The notes: generated by a model from the letters alone, not told the origin. Positions 45,757 through 55,316 are shown, counted from the first letter of the stretch. The stretch: DNA of 64,000 nucleotides from Psychrobacter sp. UBA3962 (GCF_002385225.1 NZ_DGDC01000023.1:19760-83759), one strand, 5' to 3'. Program-made: numbers and translations.

Positions 45757-45832
45757 CTAGTTTATCTATATTATTCTAGCTGACCAACATTGTTCTAGCT
45801 TAACGATACAGTCCTAGCCTACTAATATAAAT
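45757..45832. repeat. Four phased 19-bp repeats starting with CTAG
   Basis: CTAG begins at 45757, 45776, 45795 and 45814, exactly 19 bases apart. Units share CTAG, a pyrimidine-rich position 5-6, A at 8, and partly AT-rich ends, but the rest is degenerate. The array starts right where the sthA terminator ends on the minus strand and lies about 140 bases upstream of the HIT gene start. Confidence 0.55.
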
Positions 45833-45866
45833 AAAAAAAGAGACCGCATTGCAGTCTCTTTTTTTG
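45833..45866. terminator. sthA terminator
   Basis: AAAAAAAGAGAC pairs with GTCTCTTTTTTT with an internal GC pair in the loop. It acts on the minus strand after sthA. Confidence 0.93.
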
Positions 45867-45881
45867 TCGAGCTTCAAAGAA

Positions 45882-47519
45882 TTAGAACACTCGGTTCAAA
45901 CCATTTAAGGCCGCAACACGATACGCTTCCGCCATAGTCGGATAGTTGAAAGTAGTATTGACGAAGTACTCAAGTGTACCGTGAAGCTTCATCACTGCCT
46001 GACCAATGTGAATAATCTCTGAGGCATGGTTACCATAACAGTGAATACCTAAGATTTCTAAAGTCTCACGGTGGAATAAAATCTTCAAAACGCCCGAGCG
46101 CTCACCAATAATTTGAGCACGTGCTAGATGTTTAAAGAAGGCCTGACCCACTTCATAAGGTACTTTCTCATCGGTTAACTCTTGTTCCGTTTTACCAATA
46201 CTTGAAATCTCTGGAATGGTATAAATACCAGTTGGGACACTTGATACTGGCTCAGCATCTTTGTCACCCACCATAAAGGCGGCGGCACAACGACCTTGGT
46301 CATAGGCAGCTGATGCCAATGATGGCCAACCAATCACGTCCCCTGCAGCATAGATATTATCAACCTCAGTACGATAGGTGTCATCTACTTTTAGTTGACC
46401 ACGGTTGTTGGCTTTTAAACCAACCGCCTCAAGATTTAAGCTTTCAGTATTACCTGAGCGACCGTTACACCATAGGATGGCGTCAGACTTAATGCGTTTA
46501 CCACTCTTCAGGTGTAGTACCACATAATCGTCATGAGTTTCTAACTTCTCAATCTCTTCATTGTGGCGAACCAATACCCCAAATTGTCTAAAGTCATGAG
46601 CCAAAGCATCACTAATTTCTTTATCCAAGTAGCTTAAAAGCCCATCATGGTTATTGATTAAGTCCACTTTGTAGCCAAGACCCGTAAAGATCGAAGCATA
46701 CTCACAGCCGATTACTCCGGCTCCATAAATGATAATCTTTTTGACCACATAATCCATTTGTAAGATTTTGTCAGAATCAAACACGCGAGGATGATCAAAG
46801 TCTAATAAGTCTGGGCGGTATGGGCGGCTACCTACAGTAATGATGGCTTTATTAAAAGTGATGGTTTCATAGCCTGTGCCATCTCCTAATTCGATATGTA
46901 AGGTATGCTTGTCCTCGAAGCTGGCCCATCCATGACGCAGTTCAATTTGGTTACGCTCATAGAAGCGGGTATGGGTGTCTACCTGAGTACGAATAACTTT
47001 ACGCGCGTTGGTCAACACCTTATTTAAAGGGACTTGATAATAATCCAAGCCTTGTGAGAATAAAGGATCACGGCGATAGTTAATCAGGTTAAATACCGAC
47101 TGACGTAGGGCTTTACTAGGGATAGTACCGACGTGTGCTGAGTTACCTCCCACTTGATTGCGAGGATCAACTACCACTACTTTTTTACCAGATTTAGCCA
47201 ACTTCATCGCAGCCGCTTCACCTGCTGGGCCAGCACCGATTACTACAGCATCGTACTCAAAATCGTGTTTATCTCGTTTGATACGCTCTGAGTCACGAGT
47301 AAAGCCTGAGTTAATACGAATACGGTCATTATCTAACGGGCTAATTAAGTTAGGATGAAAAAGATGATCTTCTCCTGAGTCTATTTGATTTTCTGACTCG
47401 CGACTTGCCTCAGAAGATGCAACACTTGGAGCACTGCCACTGCTTTGATTGGATACCTCAATATCTTTTTTATCATCATTGATATTGCTAGTTTCATCAC
47501 CTTTATGTTTTTTTGACAT
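45882..47519 (-). CDS. sthA: Soluble NAD(P)+ transhydrogenase with long N-terminal extension
   Basis: Flavoprotein that exchanges hydride between NADPH and NAD+. The core from residue 90 has VIGAGPAGEAAAMKLA, GGNSAHVGTIPSKALRQSV (no redox disulfide, as in SthA rather than lipoamide dehydrogenase), IIYGAGVIGCEYA and YAAGDVIGWPSLASAAYDQGR. About 88 residues precede it, polar and Ser/Asp/Glu-rich (MSKKHKGDETSNINDD...), unlike the short E. coli N-terminus. AGAGGATGAT precedes the ATG, so the long start is supported. It is followed by a strong terminator. Confidence 0.93.
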   Translation of the reverse strand: MSKKHKGDETSNINDDKKDIEVSNQSSGSAPSVASSEASRESENQIDSGEDHLFHPNLISPLDNDRIRINSGFTRDSERIKRDKHDFEYDAVVIGAGPAGEAAAMKLAKSGKKVVVVDPRNQVGGNSAHVGTIPSKALRQSVFNLINYRRDPLFSQGLDYYQVPLNKVLTNARKVIRTQVDTHTRFYERNQIELRHGWASFEDKHTLHIELGDGTGYETITFNKAIITVGSRPYRPDLLDFDHPRVFDSDKILQMDYVVKKIIIYGAGVIGCEYASIFTGLGYKVDLINNHDGLLSYLDKEISDALAHDFRQFGVLVRHNEEIEKLETHDDYVVLHLKSGKRIKSDAILWCNGRSGNTESLNLEAVGLKANNRGQLKVDDTYRTEVDNIYAAGDVIGWPSLASAAYDQGRCAAAFMVGDKDAEPVSSVPTGIYTIPEISSIGKTEQELTDEKVPYEVGQAFFKHLARAQIIGERSGVLKILFHRETLEILGIHCYGNHASEIIHIGQAVMKLHGTLEYFVNTTFNYPTMAEAYRVAALNGLNRVF

Positions 47520-47600
47520 ATCATCCTCTTGTTATGTATTTCTTTAATTTTTAGACCTAGTTTTTAGACCTAATTATAGTTGCTGCAGAATATTGGCTAT

Positions 47601-47609
47601 ATTATAGCA
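47601..47609 (-). promoter_or_regulatory. Extended -10 candidate for sthA
   Basis: On the minus strand TGCTATAAT lies about 80 bases upstream of the sthA ATG. No good -35 is present. It stands just after the hairpin that closes ppsR. Confidence 0.4.
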
Positions 47610-47611
47610 AC

Positions 47612-47635
47612 TTCGCCTGTTAACTTCATGGCGAA
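47612..47635 (-). terminator. Hairpin just after ppsR
   Basis: TTCGCC and GGCGAA form a perfect six-bp stem over a 12-base loop, immediately past the ppsR stop. There is no T run, so it is a weak terminator or a stability hairpin. Confidence 0.35.
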
Positions 47636-47639
47636 ATCA

Positions 47640-48536
47640 CTATCCAATGCGACGCTTCAACCCAGTTATTTGTAGAATTCGAGTAGCAATCTCTTCCACT
47701 GACATTTCTGAAACATTCAGACTAGGAATATTTTGTGTCATATATATCGCCTGAATCGCACGCTGCTCTTCTTCGCACTGTTTAAAGCTGGCGTAACGAC
47801 TGCCCGCTCTTCGTTCTTGGCGAATTTTTTGTAGCCGCTCTGTATCAATAATTAATCCAAATAACTTCTCACGATGAGGTTGAAGTGCTTTTGGCAGCTG
47901 ATTATCAAATAAGTCATCTTCAGTTAATGGGTAGTTGGCTGCCCGAATACCAAACTGTAAGGCTAAATATAAAGAGGTAGGTGTTTTACCGGAGCGAGAT
48001 ACCCCGATTAAGATAATATCAGCCATGTCATAATGACGAGTTCTCGCCCCATCATCATTGTCTAAAGCAAAGTGCACCGCATCGATTCGAGATTTATAGG
48101 TTTCTGAATCCACATCATCATGCGCATGACCTGAGTGCGCATCAGGCTCTACCCCGATTTCATCAGTGATACGTCCAATCAATCCTTCATACATATCAAG
48201 ATTACAAGCCTGAGCTGAATTAATAATCTCTCTGATATCCGGATCAACAATAGTGTCAAATACTAGAGGCAGTATGCCTGTGGTTTGATAAGCCTTATTG
48301 ATGTGCTCAACCGCTGCTTGCGCCATCTCTATGGTATCCACATAAGGGATCACTCTGGTCTCAAAAGGCACACTAGCGAATTGGCTTAGTATTGAACGTC
48401 CCAAGGTCTCTGCAGTAATAGCCGTACCATCAGATATAAAAAAAGCCACACGAATGACTTGTGGCTTGTCTACTGCCAAAGCACTACGGTTTTGAATGGT
48501 AGCTTTTGCAGATAATGAGTTCATTAAATTTTCCAT
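47640..48536 (-). CDS. ppsR: PEP synthase regulatory protein (bifunctional kinase/pyrophosphorylase)
   Basis: Controls PEP synthase by ADP-dependent phosphorylation and phosphate-dependent dephosphorylation of a Thr beside its catalytic His. DUF299 features are visible: FFISDGTAITAETLGRSIL near residue 35, and the P-loop-like DIILIGVSRSGKTPTSLYLA near residue 175, followed by ANYPL. AAGGA precedes the ATG at 48536, so I keep the MENLMNSL start. It is divergent from its substrate gene ppsA, with a 638-base gap. Confidence 0.95.
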   Translation of the reverse strand: MENLMNSLSAKATIQNRSALAVDKPQVIRVAFFISDGTAITAETLGRSILSQFASVPFETRVIPYVDTIEMAQAAVEHINKAYQTTGILPLVFDTIVDPDIREIINSAQACNLDMYEGLIGRITDEIGVEPDAHSGHAHDDVDSETYKSRIDAVHFALDNDDGARTRHYDMADIILIGVSRSGKTPTSLYLALQFGIRAANYPLTEDDLFDNQLPKALQPHREKLFGLIIDTERLQKIRQERRAGSRYASFKQCEEEQRAIQAIYMTQNIPSLNVSEMSVEEIATRILQITGLKRRIG

Positions 48537-49174
48537 AAAATTCCTTAGCAGGAGTGCATCTTCCTACAAAAATATAGACAAAATGCCTTATTAAAAATAT
48601 TTCGCCATATCTTAACAAATATTAAGCCAATAAAGTATTTGAGAAGCTTAACATTTATGCAAATACACATCCTTGCTACTTGCTTTGATTAAAGTTACTT
48701 TACTTACTGAAATAGTTGTTGTTAAAATCCAACTTCATATGCAACCGAAATTTGTGCGTGTTTAACCATTGGTATGGTAAGTTGATTGATAATTTTTATG
48801 TATATCGTCATCGAGTTATAAAATATAAATTTAAATTATCCATAAACCAAAGAAATACATCATATTTAGCAAATAAATAACTTATATATATCAACAGCTC
48901 AACCCCTGTAAAACAAACCCTCCCTATATTCCTTCGTGGACTCCTAATAACTATAAATGTTATAGTTCGCCCACATCACATTACCGTGGATGACAAGCGT
49001 TAAGATTTCACTCTTGATCAAAAATATTTGACTGAAAAAACCCTTTGAGTTCCCTGTTAACTACACAGTCGATTCTTGTTGACTCAGTCAGTTATTTAAA
49101 GAGTGCTAATCCATACACAATTTAGATAAATAGCGGTATAATTTAAAAAAATAACCTTATTTCCTGGAGTTATC
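48537..49174. other. Divergent control region of ppsR and ppsA
   Basis: The 638 bases carry the ppsA promoter at the right end (49114-49142). The central part is AT-rich (about 48780-48890). No ORF or hairpin of note is seen; the long spacing suggests binding sites for regulators that I cannot name. Confidence 0.45.
49114..49142 (+). promoter_or_regulatory. Sigma-70 promoter of ppsA
   Basis: TACACA (four of six -35 bases) stands 17 bases before a perfect TATAAT. The start would lie near 49149, about 25 bases before the ATG. Confidence 0.65.
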
Positions 49175-51571
49175 ATGACAGCACCGCAAGTTATTACCCT
49201 TGACAAGTTAGGCAAAAACGACGTCGAAATCGTAGGCGGTAAAAACGCTTCATTAGGCGAAATGATTAGCCACCTATCAGATCTAGGGGTGAGTGTTCCT
49301 GGCGGTTTCGCGACCACAGCTGCAGCATTCAATAACTTCCTGACTGAAACTGGTCTTTTAGACAAAATCAACAACGAACTAAAAGAGTTAGATGTTGATG
49401 ATGTTAAAAAGCTAACTGAAACTGGTGAAAAGATTCGTAACTGGATCATCGAGCAAGAATTACCAAAATCACTGGAACAAGAAATCCGTGATGCATTTGA
49501 AGTGATGAGTGATGGTGAAGATATTGCCGTTGCTGTTCGCTCTTCTGCGACTGCCGAAGATTTACCAGACGCCTCTTTCGCAGGTCAGCAAGAAACTTAT
49601 CTAAACATCCGTGGTATCGAAAACGTTCTAATCGCTATCAAAGAAGTTTTCTCATCACTATATAATGACCGTGCTATTGCTTACCGTGTTCACCAAGGTT
49701 TCGAGCATGCTGGTGTTGCCCTATCAGCGGGTATTCAGCGTATGGTTCGCTCAGAAACAGGAGCAGCCGGCGTTATGTTCACTCTAGACACTGAAAGTGG
49801 CTTCGATGAAGTAGTATTCATCACCTCAAGCTATGGTCTTGGTGAAATGGTAGTACAGGGTGCGGTTAACCCAGATGAGTTCTATCTATCAAAAGCTTTA
49901 TTGGCAGACAACAAACCTGCGGTTATTCGCCGTAACTTAGGTAGTAAGCACCAGAAAATGATTTATGGTGACGAAGGTAGCACTACCCGTTCAGTGAAGA
50001 CTGTAGAAGTGGACAAAGAAGAACGTAACCAGTTCTCATTAACTACTGAAGAATTAACTGAACTTGCCACACAAGCCATCACTATCGAAAAACACTACGG
50101 CCAGCCAATGGATATCGAGTGGGCTAAAGATGGTGATTCAGGCAAGTTGTTCATTGTTCAAGCTCGTCCAGAAACCGTTAAGAGCCGTCAAGACCGTAAC
50201 GTTATGGAACGCTACATTATCCAGAGCAAAGACGCGAAAGTACTTTGTGAAGGTCGTTCAATCGGTCAACGCGTAGGTTCAGGTAAAGTACGTATCGTAA
50301 ACGACTTGAATGAAATGGACAAAGTTCAAGTAGGCGATGTTCTAGTATCAGATATGACTGACCCAGACTGGGAACCAGTTATGAAGCGTGCTTCAGCAAT
50401 TATCACTAACCGTGGTGGTCGTACTTGTCACGCCGCTATTATCGCTCGTGAACTAGGTGTACCAGCTATTGTTGGTTGTGGTAACGCCACTGAAGTATTG
50501 ACTGATGGTCAAGAAGTTACCGCTTCTTGTGCTGAAGGTGATACAGGCTTTATCTACGAAGGTTTATTAGATTTCGAAGTTCAAAGCAACTCTATTGATG
50601 CTATGCCAGAGCTGCCTTTCAAAGTTATGATGAACGTTGGTAACCCTGACCGTGCTTTCTCGTTTGCTCAAATTCCAAACGCTGGTGTTGGTCTAGCCCG
50701 TCTAGAGTTCATTATCAACCGTATGATTGGTGTGCATCCAAAAGCTCTGCTTAACATGAACACTTTACCTCGTGAAATCTCACAGGCTATTAAAGAGCGT
50801 ATCGCAGGTTATGCTTCTCCAGTAGATTTCTACGTTGATAAGCTAGTTGAGGGTATTGCTACCCTAGCTGTAGCGTTCAGAGAACAGCCAGTTATCGTTC
50901 GTATGTCTGACTTTAAATCGAACGAATACGCCAACTTAATTGGTGGTAAGCTGTACGAGCCTTCAGAAGAAAACCCAATGCTTGGTTTCCGTGGTGCTAG
51001 CCGCTACGTTTCAGATAACTTCCGCGACTGCTTCGAGTTAGAGTGTCGTGCTCTAAAACGTGTTCGTGACGAAATGGGCTTAACCAACGTTAAGATTATG
51101 ATCCCATTCGTACGTACCACTAAAGAAGCTGCTGAAGTAGTTGAAATTCTAGCCAAAAATGGCTTGAAGCGTGGCGAGAATGGTCTTGAGTTAATCATGA
51201 TGTGTGAGCTTCCAACCAACGCATTATTGGCTGAAGAGTTCCTAGAGCATTTCGATGGTTTCTCAATTGGTTCTAATGACTTAACTCAGTTAACCTTAGG
51301 TCTAGACCGTGACTCAGGTATCGTGTCTCATTTATTTGATGAGCGTGATGAAGCGGTTAAGAAACTATTATCAATGGCTATCGCTGAGTGCCGTAAGCAA
51401 GGTAAATACGTAGGTATCTGTGGCCAAGGTCCATCAGATCATCCTGATCTAGCTTACTGGTTAATGGAACAAGGCATTAGCTCTGTCTCATTAAACCCAG
51501 ACTCAGTATTAGATACTTGGATGTTCTTAGCTAATGATGACAATGCCAACGCTAATGTTACAGCTAAATAA
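49175..51571 (+). CDS. ppsA: Phosphoenolpyruvate synthase
   Basis: Makes PEP, AMP and phosphate from pyruvate, ATP and water in gluconeogenesis. The 798-residue length matches. N-terminal ATP-grasp: VGGKNASLGEMI and AVRSSATAEDLPDASFAGQQET. Phospho-His domain: GGRTCHAAIIARELG with His 419, and Thr 417 two residues before it, the site expected for PpsR. C-terminal PEP-binding barrel: EFIINRMIGVHP, MCELPTNALLAEEF, IGSNDLTQLTLGLDRDS and the Cys of GICGQGPSDH. TGGAG precedes the ATG. ppsR is divergent on the left. Confidence 0.97.
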   Translation: MTAPQVITLDKLGKNDVEIVGGKNASLGEMISHLSDLGVSVPGGFATTAAAFNNFLTETGLLDKINNELKELDVDDVKKLTETGEKIRNWIIEQELPKSLEQEIRDAFEVMSDGEDIAVAVRSSATAEDLPDASFAGQQETYLNIRGIENVLIAIKEVFSSLYNDRAIAYRVHQGFEHAGVALSAGIQRMVRSETGAAGVMFTLDTESGFDEVVFITSSYGLGEMVVQGAVNPDEFYLSKALLADNKPAVIRRNLGSKHQKMIYGDEGSTTRSVKTVEVDKEERNQFSLTTEELTELATQAITIEKHYGQPMDIEWAKDGDSGKLFIVQARPETVKSRQDRNVMERYIIQSKDAKVLCEGRSIGQRVGSGKVRIVNDLNEMDKVQVGDVLVSDMTDPDWEPVMKRASAIITNRGGRTCHAAIIARELGVPAIVGCGNATEVLTDGQEVTASCAEGDTGFIYEGLLDFEVQSNSIDAMPELPFKVMMNVGNPDRAFSFAQIPNAGVGLARLEFIINRMIGVHPKALLNMNTLPREISQAIKERIAGYASPVDFYVDKLVEGIATLAVAFREQPVIVRMSDFKSNEYANLIGGKLYEPSEENPMLGFRGASRYVSDNFRDCFELECRALKRVRDEMGLTNVKIMIPFVRTTKEAAEVVEILAKNGLKRGENGLELIMMCELPTNALLAEEFLEHFDGFSIGSNDLTQLTLGLDRDSGIVSHLFDERDEAVKKLLSMAIAECRKQGKYVGICGQGPSDHPDLAYWLMEQGISSVSLNPDSVLDTWMFLANDDNANANVTAK

Positions 51572-51627
51572 TCTGTAAAGACACACTGTCATATTCTGTG
51601 GGTTATTGGTGTCAATAGCCCTCATAG

Positions 51628-51672
51628 CGACCACAAAAATCAACTCTTATTGATTATTGTGGTCGTTTTCAT
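51628..51672 (+). terminator. ppsA terminator
   Basis: CGACCACAA pairs perfectly with TTGTGGTCG, followed by TTTTC and an AT-rich tail; an inner ATCA/TGAT pair lengthens the hairpin. Confidence 0.85.
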
Positions 51673-51754
51673 TTAATATTCTAAATAAATATTAAAATTA
51701 ATAATATTAATGTTCCCACTGCGGACTTTAATTTTATAAAAGGTTGTTATATTA

Positions 51755-52612
51755 ATGCAGATTTATCTAGCTAGAAATCAAGTTCAAGCAGGTCCTTATA
51801 CCTTAGAAGAGCTTAATAAGATGCTGTCTAATCGGCAGGTAGAGCTCAGTGATCTTATGTGGCACGTTGGCATGGATCAGTGGAAACAAGTGGGCGAAAT
51901 GACCAAGGGTCAGTTTTACTATGATCCCAATGCCACCACTTCAGCCAATACCCCGCCTAGACGGGTGACTGTGGCTGATCTTTATGGTAATAAACAGCCC
52001 GAAACTACTCAAAGTCCAGTAAATCAACACTCCCCCTTCGCAAATAATCCAATACACAATAAAAGTCCCATTAATAAAAATCATAATTTACAGTCAGCCC
52101 CGTCTAGCTCGACTAATGAGCTGGCAACCATTGGTAATCGCGTAATTGCAGTTTCTATTGACGCTCTATTGCTGATGGCGTGCTATATCCCTTTTTTATC
52201 TGGATTAAATTACGACTTCACAGCAATATCGGCAACTGCTGGCGATATGGAGAAAATGACCCAGCTGGTGCAATCTGTTCCTGAGCATTTAAGTTCGCTA
52301 ACCTCGGTACTGTTTTTGGTTTTATTCTTTTTGCAGCTTATGCTTCTGATTAAAAGAGGACAAACTATCGGTAAAACAGTGATGGGGATCCGAATTGTTG
52401 ATGTTAAAACCCAAAAACCAGCCTCAATTACCAATGTCATTTTATTGCGTAGTCTGGTGACTTCAGCTTTGTATGCCCTACCAGGTATTGGTACGCTATT
52501 TTTAATCGCTGATTTTGTGGTTATGGTTATTAACAAACAGCGCCTTAGTATTCACGATAAACTTGCCAAAACTATGGTAGTTAAAGCCGATCCAAAACAG
52601 CTAGATAAATAA
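51755..52612 (+). CDS. GYF_2-RDD domain membrane protein
   Basis: A 285-residue protein of unknown role. Residues 1-60 form a GYF_2-like domain (MQIYLARNQVQAGPYTLEEL and MWHVGMDQWKQVG). A polar, Asn/Pro/Ser-rich linker of about 70 residues follows. The RDD part starts near residue 125 (LATIGNRVIAVSIDALLLMA) and has three membrane helices, ending with GIRIVDVKTQKPASITNVILL, the usual RDD middle, and ADFVVMVINKQRLSIHDKLAKTMVV. AAGG lies before the ATG at longer spacing. It stands between ppsA and rpsT, without a visible functional link. Confidence 0.8.
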   Translation: MQIYLARNQVQAGPYTLEELNKMLSNRQVELSDLMWHVGMDQWKQVGEMTKGQFYYDPNATTSANTPPRRVTVADLYGNKQPETTQSPVNQHSPFANNPIHNKSPINKNHNLQSAPSSSTNELATIGNRVIAVSIDALLLMACYIPFLSGLNYDFTAISATAGDMEKMTQLVQSVPEHLSSLTSVLFLVLFFLQLMLLIKRGQTIGKTVMGIRIVDVKTQKPASITNVILLRSLVTSALYALPGIGTLFLIADFVVMVINKQRLSIHDKLAKTMVVKADPKQLDK

Positions 52613-53131
52613 ACAGTTAAATAATTAATTCAATAAGGCTCTATCCTGAGCCTTACTATCGACTTTATTTGATGCTTTAAGCCGCTTTATAGCGCTAAAA
52701 CAGTATCAATCAAGCGGTTTGTATTGTAATTACAGCATTAGTTTGCTAGAATTGTCCGCTTTAATTTACACACAAATATAATATTCCAAATTTGTGTTGA
52801 TGACGTTATTTAATGCCAGAGTATGAATTTAGACTGTTGTTACAACAAGCTTAATCCTCATACTCCTCTTGTTGAACTGGCTGCTTTAACAAGGCATAAA
52901 AAACGTTACTATAGCTAACTTAAGCTAGCCAATGGATAGTCTCAGATCCATAATGGCTAAAGTAGGCACACTTATGGTCCTCTAGCGTTAGATGGATTGA
53001 TAAGTTTTGTGTAAATTTATAAATATAATTTTGCGTCAATCAGTTTTTACTATAAACTATTGATTTTTATATTCATCAGTATTTATTACTGAGTCCTAAT
53101 TTAGTAATTAAACTCTACCAAGGAGACATCC
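52613..53131. other. Long leader/intergenic region before rpsT
   Basis: It begins with a weak hairpin (52635-52654, AAGGCTC/GAGCCTT), a likely terminator of the RDD gene. Further on are CCGCTT/AAGCGG arms (about 52682-52718) and CAACAAG/CTTGTTG (52843-52874). Candidate rpsT promoters with TATAAA or TATAAT lie within 53018-53058. I see no tRNA or ORF. Confidence 0.45.
52635..52654 (+). terminator. Weak hairpin after the RDD gene
   Basis: A seven-bp perfect stem AAGGCTC/GAGCCTT with a six-base loop, without a strong T tract. Confidence 0.4.
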
Positions 53132-53398
53132 GTGGCTAACTCAGCACAAGCTCGTAAACGCGCTCGTCAAAACAACACTCGTCGTCAGCACGCTGCATCA
53201 CAGCGTTCAATGATCCGTACTTACATCAAAAAAGTAGACGCTGCTATCTTAGCGGGCGACTACGAAGCAGCTACTGCCGCTTACAACAAAGCAGTACCTG
53301 TAATTGATCGTATGGCTGACAAAGGCGTTATCCATAAGAACAAAGCTGCTCGTCATAAGAGCCGTTATAACAAAGCAATTAAAGCACTTAAAGCTTAA
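53132..53398 (+). CDS. rpsT: 30S ribosomal protein S20
   Basis: Primary 16S rRNA-binding protein of 88 residues, rich in Arg, Lys and Ala. ANSAQARKRARQNNTRRQH at the N-terminus and KGVIHKNKAARHKSRYNKAI at the C-terminus are diagnostic. It starts with GTG, with a perfect AAGGAG six bases upstream. The known S20 gene of E. coli starts with a weak codon too and is translationally autoregulated; the GTG here fits that theme. A strong terminator follows. Confidence 0.98.
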   Translation: MANSAQARKRARQNNTRRQHAASQRSMIRTYIKKVDAAILAGDYEAATAAYNKAVPVIDRMADKGVIHKNKAARHKSRYNKAIKALKA

Positions 53399-53412
53399 TT
53401 GATTTGCTATAA

Positions 53413-53458
53413 ATAAAAATAAGCCCCTAGCTCATTTTGAGTTAGGGGCTTATTTTTT
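53413..53458. terminator. rpsT terminator
   Basis: AATAAGCCCCTA pairs with TAGGGGCTTATT, with CTC/GAG inside; A-run and T6 flank it, so it also serves the convergent phosphatase gene. Confidence 0.95.
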
Positions 53459-53510
53459 GGGTAACTTTTACTTTGAAAGTTATTTTTATTATCAAAAATA
53501 AGGTTAAGCT

Positions 53511-54425
53511 TTACGGCAGTATCAAGCTTTGGGTGGGCACTTCAAACTTCTCACCCCGCCAGATAAAATTAGCTGTCGATTCTTCAAAAGGTTTATCATC
53601 AAACCACAAAAACATCCCCTCCATCATCTTTGGCCAATCATCCCAAGTGATTTCATTATGCTGACGCATAACCCCTAAAAAGGCTGCCAACAAAGTATCA
53701 TGACTTACTGCTAGGGATAAATGACCAGGCTCAGGTTGCGATTGATACAACAAAGACAGCAGATCTAATCCCCCTTGCTTAGCAGGCTTGGTACTGCTGG
53801 AAGTGTCTTGTAAAAATGTATTGATGAAGTTTAAGGCGCCAATCCTCTTAAACTCTTCATTGGCTTGTTCAGCATCTGTTACTAAGCTCCCAGGCTCTAC
53901 CAGTAGAGGCTCGTGAGCGATTGGCTGCCTTACCCCCGCTCCTTCTTGCATAAGCTTAGCAGTATCCACACAGCGCCATATAGGGCTTGCAATACTATGA
54001 GTGTCCATTGAATAAGGCAAATACTCAGCAAGCCAGCGTCCCCAAGATTTAGCCAGAACTCTGCCTTGAGGGGTTAACGGCAAATCATAGCTGGCAAAAC
54101 CTTGACCATTAGAGCGCTCTCTTAAAGAGTGTCTGGTAAATAAGATTAACCGCTCATCATTATTAGGCAGCTGTTTTACTGAATGCAGCATACTGGGCGG
54201 CAGATGCGCTGGAGCGGGAGCACGTATAGGCGGCTCTTTGCTATCCACATTAGATACCTTGCCTGCTACAAAAGGAAGCTCTCCAAATTCTGGCTGGCTC
54301 ATCGATTTATTGGTCGAGTTCTCTGCTGCTTTCTGTACAGAAGTGTTGTCTTTGTCAGTACCCGTTAAACGCTCATTGCTCTGCGTCTTAGCTTGCGTTA
54401 CTGAATTATTATCTTTTTTAGTCAT
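53511..54425 (-). CDS. Histidine phosphatase family protein
   Basis: A 304-residue protein. The first 75 residues are polar and probably disordered. The catalytic phosphohistidine motif is LFTRHSLRERSNG near residue 95 (RHS in place of the usual RHG/RHA), followed by LPLTPQGRVLAKSWGRWLAEY and, near residue 245, LAVSHDTLLAAFLG with the second His. This is the branch-2-like or phosphoglycerate-mutase superfamily; substrate unknown. No strong ribosome site; it follows the metallophosphoesterase by 12 bases, so both are likely cotranscribed. Confidence 0.8.
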   Translation of the reverse strand: MTKKDNNSVTQAKTQSNERLTGTDKDNTSVQKAAENSTNKSMSQPEFGELPFVAGKVSNVDSKEPPIRAPAPAHLPPSMLHSVKQLPNNDERLILFTRHSLRERSNGQGFASYDLPLTPQGRVLAKSWGRWLAEYLPYSMDTHSIASPIWRCVDTAKLMQEGAGVRQPIAHEPLLVEPGSLVTDAEQANEEFKRIGALNFINTFLQDTSSSTKPAKQGGLDLLSLLYQSQPEPGHLSLAVSHDTLLAAFLGVMRQHNEITWDDWPKMMEGMFLWFDDKPFEESTANFIWRGEKFEVPTQSLILP

Positions 54426-54437
54426 AGCTCAACCGTA

Positions 54438-55232
54438 TCAAACTTCTACCACCTTTGACCAGCTAAATTCTAATTGAGTACTACTAATCTCACCTGGATA
54501 AGCTCTAGGATTAACAATAACTCGTGTTTTGCCTTCGACATAATCAAAGGCTTCATGGGTATGACCATGTAGCCATAACTTTGGCGCCCAGTCCTGATGC
54601 ATCCATGAACTTAAGTCCGTTACAAAGGCAGCATTACTGGGCCTGCCTGCATATTGCTGTGAAACGGATCTTGGCGTCACACTATGATGAGTCATGACCA
54701 CCACCCGCTTACCCTCACTATGCGCTGTAATCAACGCTTGCTTTAACCAAGCTCTGTGTTGTTGATGAATCTGAACCGATATTTCTGGTGAAAAAAGCTG
54801 AGATCCGGCCGTGATTTGGCGATAATCCCGCATAAAAGACATGACCGACTCTCGGGTCTCGGAGGTCGCCTCAAATTGATAGTCAGTCCACAGCGTGCAG
54901 CCTAAGATACGGAGGTCTCCAAAATCGAGCTGCTGACATTGCAAAAACTTCAAACCCTTAAGGGAATCCTTATCAAAAGTATCCCACTGACTCAGCTTAT
55001 CATCGAACGTTAGCACATCTTCAGAAAAGTATTCATGGTTACCTGCAATAGCAACCACAGGCTTGCCATTGATCTCAGCTTGTTGCTGTAACCACTGCAT
55101 ACCTAAGTCGCTATTGGCAGTATCTCCAGCCACCAATATAAGATCGGCATCAGTTTGCACGATAGTACCTAATGGTTTTTGGCGCTTGGCATAGCTGTCA
55201 ATATGCAGGTCACTTAATACTTGAAATTTCAT
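54438..55232 (-). CDS. Calcineurin-like metallophosphoesterase
   Basis: A 264-residue cytoplasmic protein. The dimetal motifs are visible in order: VLSDLHIDS near residue 5, LILVAGDTANSD, AIAGNHEYFSED, VVVMTHHSVTP and LHGHTHEAFDYV. The substrate could be a nucleotide, phosphoprotein or cyclic nucleotide and is unknown. The ribosome site is weak. It is first in a probable pair with the histidine phosphatase gene. Confidence 0.87.
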   Translation of the reverse strand: MKFQVLSDLHIDSYAKRQKPLGTIVQTDADLILVAGDTANSDLGMQWLQQQAEINGKPVVAIAGNHEYFSEDVLTFDDKLSQWDTFDKDSLKGLKFLQCQQLDFGDLRILGCTLWTDYQFEATSETRESVMSFMRDYRQITAGSQLFSPEISVQIHQQHRAWLKQALITAHSEGKRVVVMTHHSVTPRSVSQQYAGRPSNAAFVTDLSSWMHQDWAPKLWLHGHTHEAFDYVEGKTRVIVNPRAYPGEISSTQLEFSWSKVVEV

Positions 55233-55316
55233 AGAATGTAATAATAAAGCCTGATTAGTAGAGAGTCACAGTAAATATAGAGTCACAGAAACTGCATTAA
55301 GTTGCCTAATTGCTGT

